From: Coccinella septempunctata
Taxonomy: Eukaryota > Arthropoda > Insecta > Coleoptera > Coccinellidae
Assembly (NCBI RefSeq): GCF_907165205.1
Contig: NC_058190.1
Span: 32,701,345 to 32,765,344, forward strand
Length of the DNA: 64,000 nt
Direction: 5' to 3'
Shown here piece after piece: positions 24,779-36,502 of the stretch (position 1 is the first letter of the stretch; every line of letters starts with the position of its first letter). The position numbers and the translations under genes are program-made. Below the pieces are notes generated by a model. That model saw only the letters and a list, made by a program, of their open reading frames with translations, did no database searches and was not told the DNA's origin.

Positions 24779-27033
24779 TTAGTTGGGGAGCACACAATGC
24801 TAAATCGGGATATACTCGAGCGTCGTGGATTTTGAAGATTAGATGGTAGAAAAATAGAAGATGCTATAATGTATGCAAGGTTTTCAAAGATGTAAAAAAA
24901 AATCGTCAGCTGTACATACTCGAGAGTGTCACATTGAGGTACTGTATGTGTCCTACGAGTCTCTGATAATAAATTCACGTTAATATGACAGTTTGCGTGG
25001 TTGGGCTGGACAAAAGAGTTGAAAATGATAAAAAAAAATTTTCGAATGTGTCAGATTTTCAGAGAATTTATTGATTGGACCCAAAGATATTTACTTCTGA
25101 CAATTCGGACATATGACGCAAGGTCACAGTGGTCCTTTGAGAATGCAAAAAATATCATTACTTGTACATACTCAAGAGTGTCAGATTTTCATACAGATGG
25201 TTAATCTCGGTGTTGTAGACGTGTTTATCCATTAATATGACTAATCAGGAAGGGTTTTCTTGATCTGACTGTTCGAAGAGGATAAAAATGCATTTATTTT
25301 TAAATATCTCTCTTCCTTTAATTGTAGGTAATCGTTTCTGTATTTATTATGAAAGTTGAAGATAATAAAATTCTATTCAACTTTTGTCTGAAGCACTTTT
25401 ACCTACTCTCGAGTGTTTGCGAACTAGAGGGTGATGAGGACGATTAGCTCAGCCATACATGCTAAAGGGCAAGGTCTGCATGTAGAATCCCAGTCACACA
25501 AATGTACATTCATCGCCATATATCTCAAAAACGTTAAGATGTAAAAAAATTGCTTCGGACGAAATTCGTAGAAAATGTTATTTTCTACAACTTTCATAAT
25601 GAATGCGAAAACGATTGAAGCCCAGCAGGGTAGTTAATTCAAAAAACTTATTTTTTGACCTTGATGGCCAATTTTTATTGTTTCGGCTCGCTGAAACTGT
25701 CAGATTATATTTTTTTCGATATTCATGAATCATTAGCTTCAAAAGAAGAAAAAAAGTTTGGCGCTCTTCCACACACACATTTTCGTCACGTTTAAATTGT
25801 CAGATAAAGAGAATGTATTCTTTTCAACATGTACCTAATTAACCACATATATACTTCATTCAACTTTATTTTAGCAGTCGGTTGGCCATGGAAATTTGAC
25901 ACATTTCACTCTGTGAAATCCAGTTATTTGCATGGAAAATACAAGACATCAGTATAATATCATAATATGCACTAGCTTGAGGAGAGTTAATGTTCGTTAT
26001 CTTCTTTGGCTTACATCATTTGTAGATTTCAAAAATATTAACCCGAAGATGAAATGCATATGATGCAGTGGTTGGCAATGGGTATCTCCCGAAGGAATTA
26101 ACAGATAATTACAAGAATGTTAAATGTTTCAATAAAAATCATCTTGCATCAATATAAGTAAAAGGAGTTGAAGGAAGTTTCAAGTTAAGATGCAACTTCA
26201 CCGTTGAACAAAAATTTCACATGAATAAACAGTAACAGGGCAACTTGCGCGTATTTGTGGCTATTCATCTTAATACATTGATGTAATTATAATATTTAGG
26301 TATTTATTAGTACCTTAAGACATTTACATTGTATAGGACAAGTCAAATGAAAAACAGAAAAATCCATTTTAGGGAACTCATTCTCCGATGACATTTATCG
26401 AAAATCCTGTAGTTAACTTTTCGCACTAATTCACTCAAACATAAAGTTCTCAAATGCCACCACTTTTTTGGGTCTCCCAATAGAAGGAAATTCTTTGTCA
26501 TCCTCTTCATTCACAATCTTTCTTTAATTGTGGAAATATTCAGCTGAAATATGAGTCGTTTAGATTTAGATGAAACATTATATAAATTCTCTTACATTGA
26601 CTATGTTTGCTACCATCCGATGTATTGTGGATTTTAGAATATCAGGGTATAACTATTTGAATGAGCGCCCTGAGTTCTAAATAGCACTTCCGGAAACCCT
26701 GTCTTCTCTCTCTTTGAAACACTTTCGACATTTTCCTAATAAAAATTGATGAAAGTTGTGGCAACGGCGTTATGACATTAACGACATTTCATGAGCGCCA
26801 ACCTAACTTCGTTCTAGTTACAAAAACTTGAGAAAATTATTTCATGGCCAACCGACTGCTAAAATAAATTTGAATGAAGTATATGTATCTATCTTAATCT
26901 GACACGCTCAACTGTTTTTTCTACTATTCTGTCAGGCTGTCGTAGACAATTCCCCTATTTACAGGTCTAATTTTAGGTAGAGGTACTCTCTAGGTTCCCC
27001 AATATTATAATTTTCCTCTTAGGCTCATCAACT
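24779..27033 (+). mobile_element. first copy of the CTCGAG/GTCAGATT repeat family, interrupted
   Basis: The left end AGTTGGGGAGCACACAATGC, followed by TAAATCGGGATATACTCGAG, matches the left end of the copy at 28061. The right end GGCTCATCAACTATA at about 27022-27036 matches the right end of that copy. In between, the two copies are collinear, for example around GACGCAAGGTCACAGTGG (25118-25135) and TTTTCATACAGATGGTTAAT (25186-25205). The match is broken at 25854 and resumes at 26880, where another transposon has inserted. No protein is encoded, and the short minus-strand ORFs are not conserved in frame between copies. Confidence 0.75.
25854..26879. mobile_element. 1.03-kb TA-flanked terminal-inverted-repeat element inside the repeat at 24779-27033
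   Basis: The terminal inverted repeats of about 37 bp start CTTCATTCAACTTTATTTTA on the left and end TAAAATAAATTTGAATGAAG on the right. They continue through GCAGTCGGTTGGCCATG and its complement, with one mismatch read. TA lies on both sides (25852-25853 and 26880-26881). The host repeat is continuous in the 28-29 kb copy, which confirms this as an insertion. TA duplication suggests the Tc1/mariner superfamily, but its ends differ from the CAGGGTG group. It has no coding capacity. Confidence 0.75.
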
Positions 27034-28060
27034 ATATGTGTTAATGGGATGGAAGATGGAAACAGGAGACCACACTCTTTTGATAATTGCTGTTGGGGAG
27101 TTCTTTTCACAAACATCTCCACCATTTTCAATTTTGCCATTATAATACTCTTTGCTATTTTAACGGAAAATGTAGGCACTGATTGTTTATGAGAAGATCA
27201 ATTTGGACAAATCGAATTCCGCAAGGATCAAGATTTTCCAATAACAACCTATATTTTTTATTATCTCAGTCGTTTGTTCGTAAAAAAGAAGAAGGTTCAC
27301 CTGAATAAACCCTATACCTGAAATTGAAACTTTATGTGGAAAAAATTGAAATAAGGAAAAACTTAAGGTGAGAACACAGTTCTCTGTGAAAGACACTGAA
27401 TATTCCTGAAATCAATACCCAACATCGAACCAATAATTTCCCAACTCAATTCACATATCGTTACAAATGGATCGAAATCTTCTCTTTAATGACGAAAAAT
27501 TATTACACCATCTTCTTATCGAAATTACCCATAATGGCTCAATTTACTTCAAAGTCCCGCTACCACTGCATATAATTCAACCTCGTTCTGCATCGAATAA
27601 GAGTGTGAGAAGTCGACCACATGATTGATAACAGGTTTTCCATAATGCATTGGGGGAAGAGAAGGACCGAACCCTGTAGCCGTGAAAGACTGTTATTAGT
27701 TTTCAGATGATGCTTTTCCGCTCAATTCATAAAAAGGCTAAACTGCCGAGTGATACTACATGCAGGTCGAGGTCTGCTCCAATTAAAATGTTAAAAATTC
27801 AGGCTGAAATTTGGGAGACACGAACGCATGTCACGCCGAGTTTTTTCTTGCAACTCTCATGGCTTAAAACGAAGGAATTTCAATCATAGGCCATTTCTTC
27901 TTAATCTCTTGAAATAGACCTTAGAACAATTTTGATGACTATTTAATAGGTTTGTTAGGAGAGTGGTTCACAATGGTTGTGAGCTGTACAGAATTCAATT
28001 CTTATCTGCATGCCGTTAAAACTTCCATTCTATTTTTGAGAGATATAGGTGAAGCGTATT
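27034..28060. other. non-coding stretch, nothing recognised
   Basis: AT-rich with only 60-70-codon chance frames. No repeats or RNA features were recognised. Confidence 0.4.
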
Positions 28061-29329
28061 AATTGGGGAGCCGACGATGCTAAATCGGGATTAACTCGAG
28101 CGTCGTGCAGACCTAGTGGATTTTGAAGATAAGATGGAGGAAAGAAAAAAAGATTCTATGATGTATGCCTTTTCAGCGGTGGAGAAAGCGTCTGCAGGTT
28201 TTCAAAGATGTAAAAAAACTCGTCAGATGAACATACTCGAGCGGCTCATATTAAGATACTGTATATGCCTTGCGTGCCTCTGATGATAAATTCATGTTAA
28301 TCTGACAGTTTGCGTGGTGGGGCTGACCGTACGGAAGAGTCGAAAATGGTAAAAATAAAAATAATTTCGAGTCGTCTGATTTTTAAAGGATATGTTAATT
28401 GGACCCAAGGGAAGCTACTTTTCAAGAGACTGACAATTCGGACGTGACGCAAGGTCAAAGCGGTACTTTGAAAATGCAAAAAAATTCGTAACTTGTACAT
28501 ACTCGAGCGTGTCAGATTTTCATACAGATGGTTAATCTCGATTTTGCAGACGTGTTGACTCATTGATCTGACACTAATAAGGGGGGTTTTCCAAATCTGA
28601 CAGTTTGAAGATGTTAACAAAGCATCTTTTTAATATCTTCCTTCCTGTACCTCTAATCTTTTCCATTATGATAGTTGTAGATAATAAAATTTTATACAAC
28701 TTTGATCAGAGGCAATATTAACATACCCTTAACCGTTCTCGAATTAGAAGGCGATAAGGGCTAGGAGCTAAGCCACACATGCGAAAGGTCAAGGTCAATG
28801 TAGAAACCCAGTCTAATGTATATTCATCGCCATATATCTTAAAAACTTTCAAAAGTAGTACAAATTGCTTCGAACAAAATTTGTAAAAAATGTTATGCTC
28901 TACAACTTTTATAATGAATGCGAAAATAATTCGAAGCCCAGAAGAGAAGATAATTAAAAAAAACTGATTTTTGTGACCTTGATGGCCAATTTTGATTGTT
29001 CCGGCTTGCTGAAACTGTCAGATTATATTTTTTCTGTTATAATTAAATCATTAGCTTCAAAATAAGAAAAAAAGCCTCCGTGCTCGAGAAACGTGACGTT
29101 TTTTTGGTGCTTCCCCCACACATTTTCGTCACGATTAAATTGTCAGAGAATGTACCTATACTTTTCAACATGTAATTAACCACATACATCTTAATCTGAC
29201 AAGCTCGAGCATCAAAAATGATTTTTTTATTCTGACAGGTTTTCCTGGTAGAAGTACTCTACAGGGTCCTTATATTTATCTGACACGCTCGAGTAAATCC
29301 CGAATTTCCCTCTTGGGCTTCCCAACTAT
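28061..29329 (+). mobile_element. complete 1.27-kb member of the CTCGAG/GTCAGATT repeat family
   Basis: The ends are inverted: AATTGGGGAGCC at the left and GGCTTCCCAACTATA at the right. AATCGGGATTAACTCGAGCG lies just inside the left end, and CGCTCGAGTAAATCCCGA just inside the right. This copy is uninterrupted and serves as the reference for the copies at 24779 and 8313. Inside, CTCGAG and the pair GTCAGATT / AATCTGAC recur in both orientations (near 28095, 28230, 28298, 28502, 28560, 28595, 29018, 29088, 29195, 29240 and 29288). There is no long ORF. Terminal inverted repeats suggest a DNA transposon, but the superfamily is unknown to me and no clear target duplication was found. Confidence 0.7.
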
Positions 29330-29786
29330 ATTATATGATGCTGACGTACTCTGTTATAACGTATAGAATAACCGCTTATGAACTATACACCCTTTCTGGT
29401 CGTTGTGAATTTGTGGAGTGTGTTATTTCATTTCTTTTATCTGAAAAATTGATTTTTGATTTCTTATTTTTTGTCTCTACATAAAGACTCACTTCTTCAT
29501 ATATGCTCAGTTGTTTTTGTGTAGATGATTTTCACCATAGCCATTCTGAGCATTAAACACTTCATATCCCCACAACGATTCACTTTATGTCAAAAATGAA
29601 AGAGACAAAATTTTAATAGTTTTTCACGAAGAACAACATTCTGCAAACAAGAGTCCTTCTTGACCTTTAAATCAACTTCTACGGCCGATGGCTGCTTTCT
29701 GCCCTGAAACTATCATTTGAAAATGAGTCCGTGGACTCATCACAAGGAGTAATTTCAATGGATGCTTTGAAATTGGTCACCCTATA

Positions 29787-30625
29787 CAAGGTGTATTTAA
29801 AGGCGAGGATTTTTTTTCAAAATAATGTAGATCTGGTCAAAATAAAGCATTTTACCAAATATCAACCATACAAACTGAAAATAGTTACTGAAATAGTTAC
29901 CATCCTTGTATGGCCTGAGATCATTTCATATCTGAATTATCGCAAAGCAATTGGAAAAATCCTATCTCATGATGATTGACTCAACCATATCAACCATATG
30001 GTCCGTTCACGATATCGTTCGATTTTTACGTGAGAATGAAAATGGAAACTTGCCGAATTCTTCTCATTATTCAGTAACTTAAACGATTTTATTAAATGGC
30101 TCATTTTGATACCAACTGACAGAAAAATAATGAGGAACAAGTGTAGGAAAATTGAAAATTAGTTCAAAATCTCACAAATAAATTCGTCTAAATTATTCAC
30201 AAATTTTTTTACAATGGTCATCACAATATTTTTTTTGTTCGAACCCTCCAACAATCGTCGTGAAAATGGGATGAAATAGAATTAGAATAACAGCAGTTTG
30301 TCAATTCTTCCCTATTTTTTACGCTTTTTCACCCTAAATCGCACGATACAACAATCTTTTCAAGTGACCTGATGCAACTAATCAGATAGACTCGGAAGTA
30401 ATGAACCATTCATTGTCCAGCCATATGTTTATATTTTGTTTCGTTTTTCCGTGCCGGAGTCACTTTCCACAGTCCCGTAGGTACTTGAAATTCAATGAAA
30501 TTTTGTCAAGGGATTGTAGCTAGGCCATCTCGAATATTTTATATAGACGATTTTTGGTGAAATGACTTATTTTGATTACTTCTACGTTCTGTCAATAAAA
30601 AAGCCTCACATGTGAAAACACCCTG
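29787..30625. mobile_element. 840-bp TA-flanked non-autonomous transposon with CAAGGTG/CAGGGTG ends
   Basis: The left end is TA then CAAGGTGTATTTAAAGG, and the right end reads in complement CAGGGTGTTTTCACATG then TA. The similarity of the two ends continues for about 75 bp, with landmarks GGTCAAAATAAAGCATTTTA on the left and AATCAAAATAAGTCATTTCA (complement of the right), so the pairing is convincing. The 82-codon frame at 29731-29979 crosses the left boundary and is not a gene. Confidence 0.7.
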
Positions 30626-31993
30626 TATATCCAGAGAGCCTTTTCCCATTAAAAAGCTGCATAGAGTACTATTTCTACATATATGGATCATCTAAAAAAG
30701 TTGGTAACAAAAAACATAGACACAGAAAGGGTTGATAAACCCTTGAAAACTACCCTTACTGACCCCGAGGAATCAAAAAAGTATAAGCAATAACCTGTCT
30801 TGGTGCCTCAAATAGTAGGTAGCCAATATTCGAATGTATTACTCGTACAGTACCTATATTTTGGAAGTAATACTGGAAAAACCCATTATCGTTTGGCCCT
30901 TTCTATGGTTTCAGACATAACTTAATTAGACAAAAAGCACTTATTTCCGAGTCAACTCGTATATGGGCTAGAATTATCGCTCTACCTTTATTCCTATCCA
31001 ATTTTTCGATATTATTTTCCGTATCATTGCCTCAGAGCTAAAACAAACAGAAGTTGGAACGAAATAAAAGTAGTGAAAATATTATATGCCGAACTACGTG
31101 TTTCGAAGTGTGTGTAGACAGCATGTCCACCCTCAAAAATCAATGCTTCAATCGACGATCGAAGTGACGGGTTGCTATTTCAAGCGTCGAGTCAATTATT
31201 TCGAGTACTCATTACCGTTTTATCCTGGAGTGTTTACGATTCGGATTAATTTGATTGCAAGCATCATATCATACCAGTATATTTGTATACACATATACAA
31301 AAGTACGCATCAGGATAATGAATTAGTGTAGCGTTTCGACGTGGAAATTATTTGCTTCGTATCAGGTGAACAATCATAAAATGCCGGTAATGATACACTT
31401 GTTACGTTGGTGTTTGTGCTCTTGAGTTATTGCCCGTGGACAGCCTGGTCATTTTTCTTCTGCTCGTAATGTAACGAAGATTACAAATTGCGCTGAGGCA
31501 TTAGGTGTAATCACCTTCAATTAGACTAGAAGCCTAGACGGGCTAACAGGGATGTTGTGCTTTTTTTCACGATTTCACTGTGAAAAATCGTTCCTGAAAG
31601 ATCGGAATGGAAGTTATGAACGCTCGTTGATTAATGGTAATTAATCATGTTTTTTCACTCATTTGTCAATCGGTTTATCAAAAATTTACGATACGGTAAT
31701 CAAGATATGGGTTTTTCATTATTCAACAAGTTACCAATCAAAAGAAATGCACTATTGCAGCATCAATTCATTATTATTTTAGACACTGCTTCAAGTATAA
31801 TTCATGTACGTAAACAAAAAACTCCTACCACTCAATCTTAATATCATATATAATACTATTTTATATTCGTTTTAAGATTAATTCAATGTATTAGCCGCAA
31901 TTCTACCTGTTTTCTGAAAAATAGTGCATACCTAAATTTGATGGTTGTTCAACGGCACGCAGACAATAATTGAATTCTGTCTAAAAAAAGTAC
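30626..31993. other. non-coding stretch, nothing recognised
   Basis: An 81-codon plus-strand frame (31086-31331) and a 64-codon frame (31647-31841) lack motifs. Sequence around 31290-31310 (ACGCATCAGGATAA) faintly resembles 15876-15895, perhaps a shared old repeat, but this is too weak to call. Confidence 0.35.
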
Positions 31994-32063
31994 CTCCTGG
32001 AGAGGGAATCGAACCTTCTATCCTGATGACTGGTCAGGCGCTCTGCCATTGAGCTACTGATAG
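31994..32063 (-). tRNA. tRNA-like sequence, probably pseudogene or tRNA-derived SINE head
   Basis: The minus strand contains an A-box-like TAGCTCAATGGCAGAGC, which forms a D arm (GCTC/GAGC). It also has a perfect five-pair anticodon arm, CCTGA/TCAGG, around the seven-base loop CCAGTCA, and a B-box GGTTCGATTCC in a T arm with one mismatch. The spacing is that of a tRNA. However, the acceptor halves CTATCAG and TCCAGGA do not pair, and position 33 of the loop is C where U is nearly invariant. The nominal anticodon would be AGU. A functional tRNA is therefore unlikely. The RNA polymerase III boxes are intact, so a tRNA-derived SINE head or a decayed tRNA gene fits better. A T-rich run follows downstream. 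Confidence 0.55.
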
Positions 32064-32461
32064 AAATTTGAGGATTCCATCTGCAATGTCTTGAAAACCT
32101 TCTCAACAGAATTCAGACATTGAAGTATCTTCTATAGTACCTACATATTAAAGATTTGAAGAATCACAACATTGCAGTCTATTTATTAAAAAGTTTGGTT
32201 ATATTGTGAAGTCACATAGGTCATTTTGAAGTAATCCGTTTGCTAATGAGGATGGAAATACACGAAACATTGTCGGGCTTTCATTTTGTTTACACTTTTG
32301 AGCGTGGCTTGAAGGAAATGTTTTCGTTCGCTCTGTTTGTGGTTAGCATTAAAATTTCGATGGCAATGATTTGGAACTTTTCCATGCATTTTTGACTGAC
32401 ACATTAAAAATATTCACTCAATTCATTGTTGATGTATATTCAGCCAAGTGACTGAAGTGTA

Positions 32462-33720
32462 CAGGGTGGATAAAATTCGTTGTCTACTGAGAGGATCTCG
32501 AGAACTATAGCAGCTAGAAGAAAACGGATGACTAATCCAAATCTGAAGACAGAATCGGCATATTATTTTTAGATTTCGAGTTATAAACAAAAATTGAGAT
32601 TTTGATGATTTCGGAAAGTTCTCATAACTTTTTTGTCTTTGAAGTTACAGATCTGAAACTTAAACCTTCATAGTCACTTTCATACGCGGAATCTACCGAC
32701 AAAAGATTTTTTTCCAATTCAAAAAAAAAATTTAATAAAACTTTGCATTTAAAAAAATGAAAGTTCACCTAATGATACGAAATGAAAAATATATTTTGAG
32801 GTCATCAGTGGATTCTACGTAAAAAGTGCCTGTAGAAGGTTCAAGTTTCAGATGATATTAAATGACAGAGGCTTTGCCTTTAGTGGATTTCCTTAGTTTT
32901 ATCATCCAGGATGGATTCGTGGTCATCAATGTCTCAAGAGAACTGAGAGTTGGAAAACACAGGCCTAAGGCCTATGATATGTGGAAGAAGAAGAAGAAGA
33001 TTTTAAAATTGTAACAACCTTGTAAATTCCAAAGAATAAACCTTATTAATATTACGAATATGAGAGATTTTCGAGATCACTTTCATTCCGGATATATGGA
33101 AAGATGAAAAATTTCCCGATATGGAATGAATTACTTCAAGAAAATTTTATAAACCTGGATTCGACTGAATAATGTTCCGAAACCTTTCCAACTAGTAGAT
33201 AATCTAAATACTAGAACCTCATTATTATTACTAATATGAAAGACTTTGAAGATAACACAGCCTTTTCAAACACCTTCACAAATAAGGCTGTGCCAGTACT
33301 AGTATAGATAAATTGGTAAATATGAAGTCTTGAAAATTCTCATAATTTCCGCATCTTCTCGAATATCCGGAATGAAAGTGATCTCCATCTCTCATAACCT
33401 GACACAACATAGGAGCATAAAGTTCATTATCATATTATCAATGAAAATGACCTGCCAACTTGACCGAACTAGTTTTTGAGTTTTTTAATTGAAGGAACAA
33501 TTAGAGATACGACATACATTATGTATTCTGAATCAGAAAAGAATATGGGACTGGAATTTGTAAAAATAACATAGAGTTTATATTTAAAAAAATAAAAGTT
33601 ACCACTATATCACTGAAATGGCAGACTGAAAAAAATATTTGCCTACGCCACTGCATTCCACGTGAAAAAGTGTCTCTAGAATGTGAGATTTGTTTTTGAT
33701 ATCACTTTACTCTCCAGTTC
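32462..33720. repeat. mosaic of repeat fragments related to the giant foldback element
   Basis: TA-CAGGGTGGATAAAATTCG at 32460 is an element end. GGATTCTACGTAAAAAGTGC at about 32812 and CCACGTGAAAAAGTGTCTC at about 33659 resemble a subterminal block of the foldback at 38801-39976 (TTCTACGTAAAAAAGTGCCT). Between them lies a GAAGAAGAAG run (about 32984-33000) preceded by a segment that translates as GKHRPKAYDMWKKKKK, possibly the 3' end of a LINE. An inverted pair, GAGATCACTTTCATTCCGGA (about 33073) and TCCGGAATGAAAGTGATCTC (about 33365), frames another small element. Boundaries are uncertain. Confidence 0.45.
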
Positions 33721-34420
33721 TTTCTCATTTGAGTATACAAATTTAAGTCCTTTTACTGTTTTATACCCTATTCAAATCTTATGACATTCCCTCAAGTTAA
33801 CAGTTTTGGTATAATTCTAATTAGATAGGTATAGTAGAAACTGAAGGGAATCAGCTCGAAGAACTGAAGAAGGGACAAAACTAATGAAACAGTGTGTGTA
33901 AAAAAACTGCAGAATTTGACTGAAATCTACGAATATTCTGGAATCGAACAACCAACGCAAATTCCTAGCTGAGGGATTACATCAATGCTGAATATCGTTT
34001 TTTATAGTTGTTAAATTTCCGATTGTAGCTTCATCCAATTAGTGGAAAATATTCGTATACAGTTACAGGCTTGCATATAACCATGAATTAGTTTGTTGCT
34101 GTTCCATATGCTATATATACGGTTTGTTCGAATTGGTAGGATTCCAAATTCCAATATCAGAAGCGTATTCGGGTGCAATTTCCGCTATGTGGTTACTTTG
34201 ATAAACGGATAACATGGTGAAGGATGAGTTGGAATAGCGTAACTTGTTGAACTCTTCGTGTATCGTGTAGGAGTTGAATTAATCGATTTTCGATACGAGA
34301 AATGGAAAATAGCTAATAGTGATCTGGTTAATTCTTGATAAAATTCATTGACAAATTCTACTTTCAATAAACGAAATTTATTCAGATTCAGATGCTTCAC
34401 ACCGTCTGATAAAAATAAAC
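33721..34420. other. non-coding stretch, nothing recognised
   Basis: No coding sequence was recognised; the 71-codon minus-strand frame at 34185-34400 has no motif. Confidence 0.4.
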
Positions 34421-34562
34421 AAATGTTATGATCTGAATCGAACTAGCAAACCATTATCAAGGTATTAAAAGAAATACCATTCTGTCGAAAAAACATGGTT
34501 TCGGTCTCATTTGAATTCGTCAGAACAACAGAACTCAAACTCTGACGAAATGGTATTAGTTG
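34421..34562. repeat. dispersed repeat shared with 42753-42915, copy 1
   Basis: ATGTTATGATCTGAATCGAA, CTAGCAAA, TTTCGGTCTCATTTGAATTC and GTCAGAACAACAGA occur in the same order as in the copy near 42.8 kb, with internal differences and a shorter middle. It contains a local inverted pair around AAATACCATT / AATGGTATT. No coding or RNA signature was recognised. Such a shared block could be a SINE or an unclassified transposon piece. Confidence 0.55.
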
Positions 34563-34855
34563 ACGGCCCCATTATTCGATGTCAGTTTGGAATCCCCACT
34601 ACAAATACTACAATGAAGAGGTATAAAGAATGTCTTGAACCCAAAATAGATTAATCAGATACGTTGAATACAAAATTACGAATATCCACCCTTTAGGGGA
34701 CATTTCACACCTGAGGAATAAAGTATTCTTGTCCTTGAAGTATCTATGCATTTTCAAGTTCAGAAAAAGAGAGGGAAAAAGATCTGATAAGGTGTGTTGA
34801 TCCATGTGATCAACTGATTCAGTTTCATTCGAACTTCGATGTTCGATGTTTAAAG

Positions 34856-36339
34856 TTGCAATCAAAGATTATAGAGTAGAAAGATAGGAAACGCCCTCAT
34901 ATCGCTAGTACTAAAAACCGACTACATTTTGGCCAGTGAAAACACATTTGACAATGAGATGGCGCTGAAAACGTATTATCAATATAGAAAAACTGTTTAG
35001 TAACAGTTTTCTATTTTATAATTAAGGGGCGCGAAATTCGAATTCTATTCCTTGTATTGAATTTCAATATTGACCTTGTTGAGATCGGAAAACAAACATC
35101 CTGAGTGACAAAACAAGAGGATGGTTTTGTTTTGTGACCAGGATGTTAGTTTTCATCTGAACATTGTTTGGAATCGATTGGTATCAATTAAATACGCTGT
35201 TAGATGTGATAAATTTTTATTTGCAATCTATAAAAAATTCACAAAAATTTGAAATTATGGACAACGAATAGAGCTCTGACTAGGATACAAGGGTACATGG
35301 TTAGGTACGTCAAACGTGTTTTTTCTGTGAAAACGTTTTGAATTAATAAATTGAGTTGAATTTGTACAATTTATATCAGAAATTGATATGAACCAATATT
35401 CAATTTACCGTCATAGGATACACATTTCCGTTACTTACATATTATTTACAAAATTTTCAGAACCACAATTGAAAAAAACCTTATAGAGGTATACAAGACC
35501 TGTATTCAAGCCCGTCAGTATAATTTCTTCATGCTTTTTTATGATTTCTCCATGGTATGGTCTCTTTATGGCACAATATACAAATTGATTGACGAATGAA
35601 CGAAACACACAGAAGGTTTCATAAAACTTAAACTTTCCAAACGACAATTTGACAGTCACCCGATTCCCAAATCGTAATCCATAAAACTTTTGCATTTCTG
35701 AATATATTGAAGGCAATTGAGAATCTTTGAATGGACGTATAAAAGTCATAATTTCCCCTAAATGGGCCCTTCATGCAAGGGATGCTTCCTGCATACAACA
35801 ATTTACGTGGATGAACAGTTCTCAATCGACTTGCAGTAAAATTTTCATTGCACATGGTGCGGTCAGTAGTGTTTGCAGGCCTCTACGCCCTGAAAATTTT
35901 ATCCACTTCGTAGCACTGAAAATGATAATCAATGAATGACCGAGTCACATGTTCCAGTTTTAATGCTTACATTCCCATTTTCCTTAGTAAAATTCGTTTT
36001 ATTTGATCCACAGCTCTTCACCATACAATAATTTTCGAACGATATTCTGAATTTTTCGCCAAGAAATTAGACACAAGTTTCAAAAATCAGCAACTAGAAC
36101 GGGCTTGAAAAACAAAAGGCGATACGAGGTTGTCTATGGATACGAGAATCAAAACATTCAGAACCTGTTTCATCAAAATGGCCATATGACTCTGACATCT
36201 CGCAAAATTTCATATGTCCCTCGAATTAAAATTTTAACCAGTCTTAGGGCCTTACAAACACATTTGAAACACAGATGGCGCTCACATCACTCTAGTCGCT
36301 TCGTTTCCTATCTTTCTACTCTATAATCTTTGGTTGCAA
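34856..36339. mobile_element. 1.48-kb element with 35-bp terminal inverted repeats
   Basis: Left TTGCAATCAAAGATTATAGA, continuing through GTAGAAAGATAGGAAACG, is matched in inverted orientation by CGTTTCCTATCTTTCTAC, continuing through TCTATAATCTTTGGTTGCAA, on the right. I read one difference. A subterminal AGATGGCGCT occurs near both ends. The outer hexamer TTGCAA is palindromic, so target duplication and repeat end cannot be separated. Interior ORFs of 70-104 codons (35435-35939) are antisense to each other and show no transposase motif. Class unknown. Confidence 0.65.
35089..35154. repeat. 66-bp imperfect hairpin
   Basis: GAAAACAAACATCCTG pairs with CAGGATGTTAGTTTTC, and GACAAAAC with GTTTTGTTT, around a short AAGAGGATG loop. 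It lies inside the 34856-36339 element and may be a tiny MITE or part of that element. Confidence 0.5.
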
Positions 36340-36356
36340 TTTTATTTTGTTTATTG

Positions 36357-36502
36357 TCAATTTGAAATTGATAAATGTCAATTTGAACTTGATTATTGCC
36401 AATTTACTTCTGATTAATGCCAGTTTGAAATTGATGATGCCCATTTGATTTTGACTAATGTCATTTTGATTCTGATTAGTGCCAATATTAACTTGAAGTA
36501 AT
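36357..36502. repeat. 21-bp minisatellite, about 7 units
   Basis: The degenerate unit YCAATTTGAAATTGATTAATG repeats seven times with about 21-bp spacing, one unit being 20 bp. The minus strand reads as a repeating heptapeptide-like pattern (INFKLAL, IRSKLAI, IKFKLTF), which is a trivial result of a 21-bp period. The array begins 17 bp after the end of the 34856-36339 element. Confidence 0.8.

Noticed and set aside
25436..25500. tRNA-like TTAGCTCAG and GGTCTGCATGTAGAATCCC
   Set aside because: No arms fold, and the same place in the other two repeat copies does not preserve the boxes.
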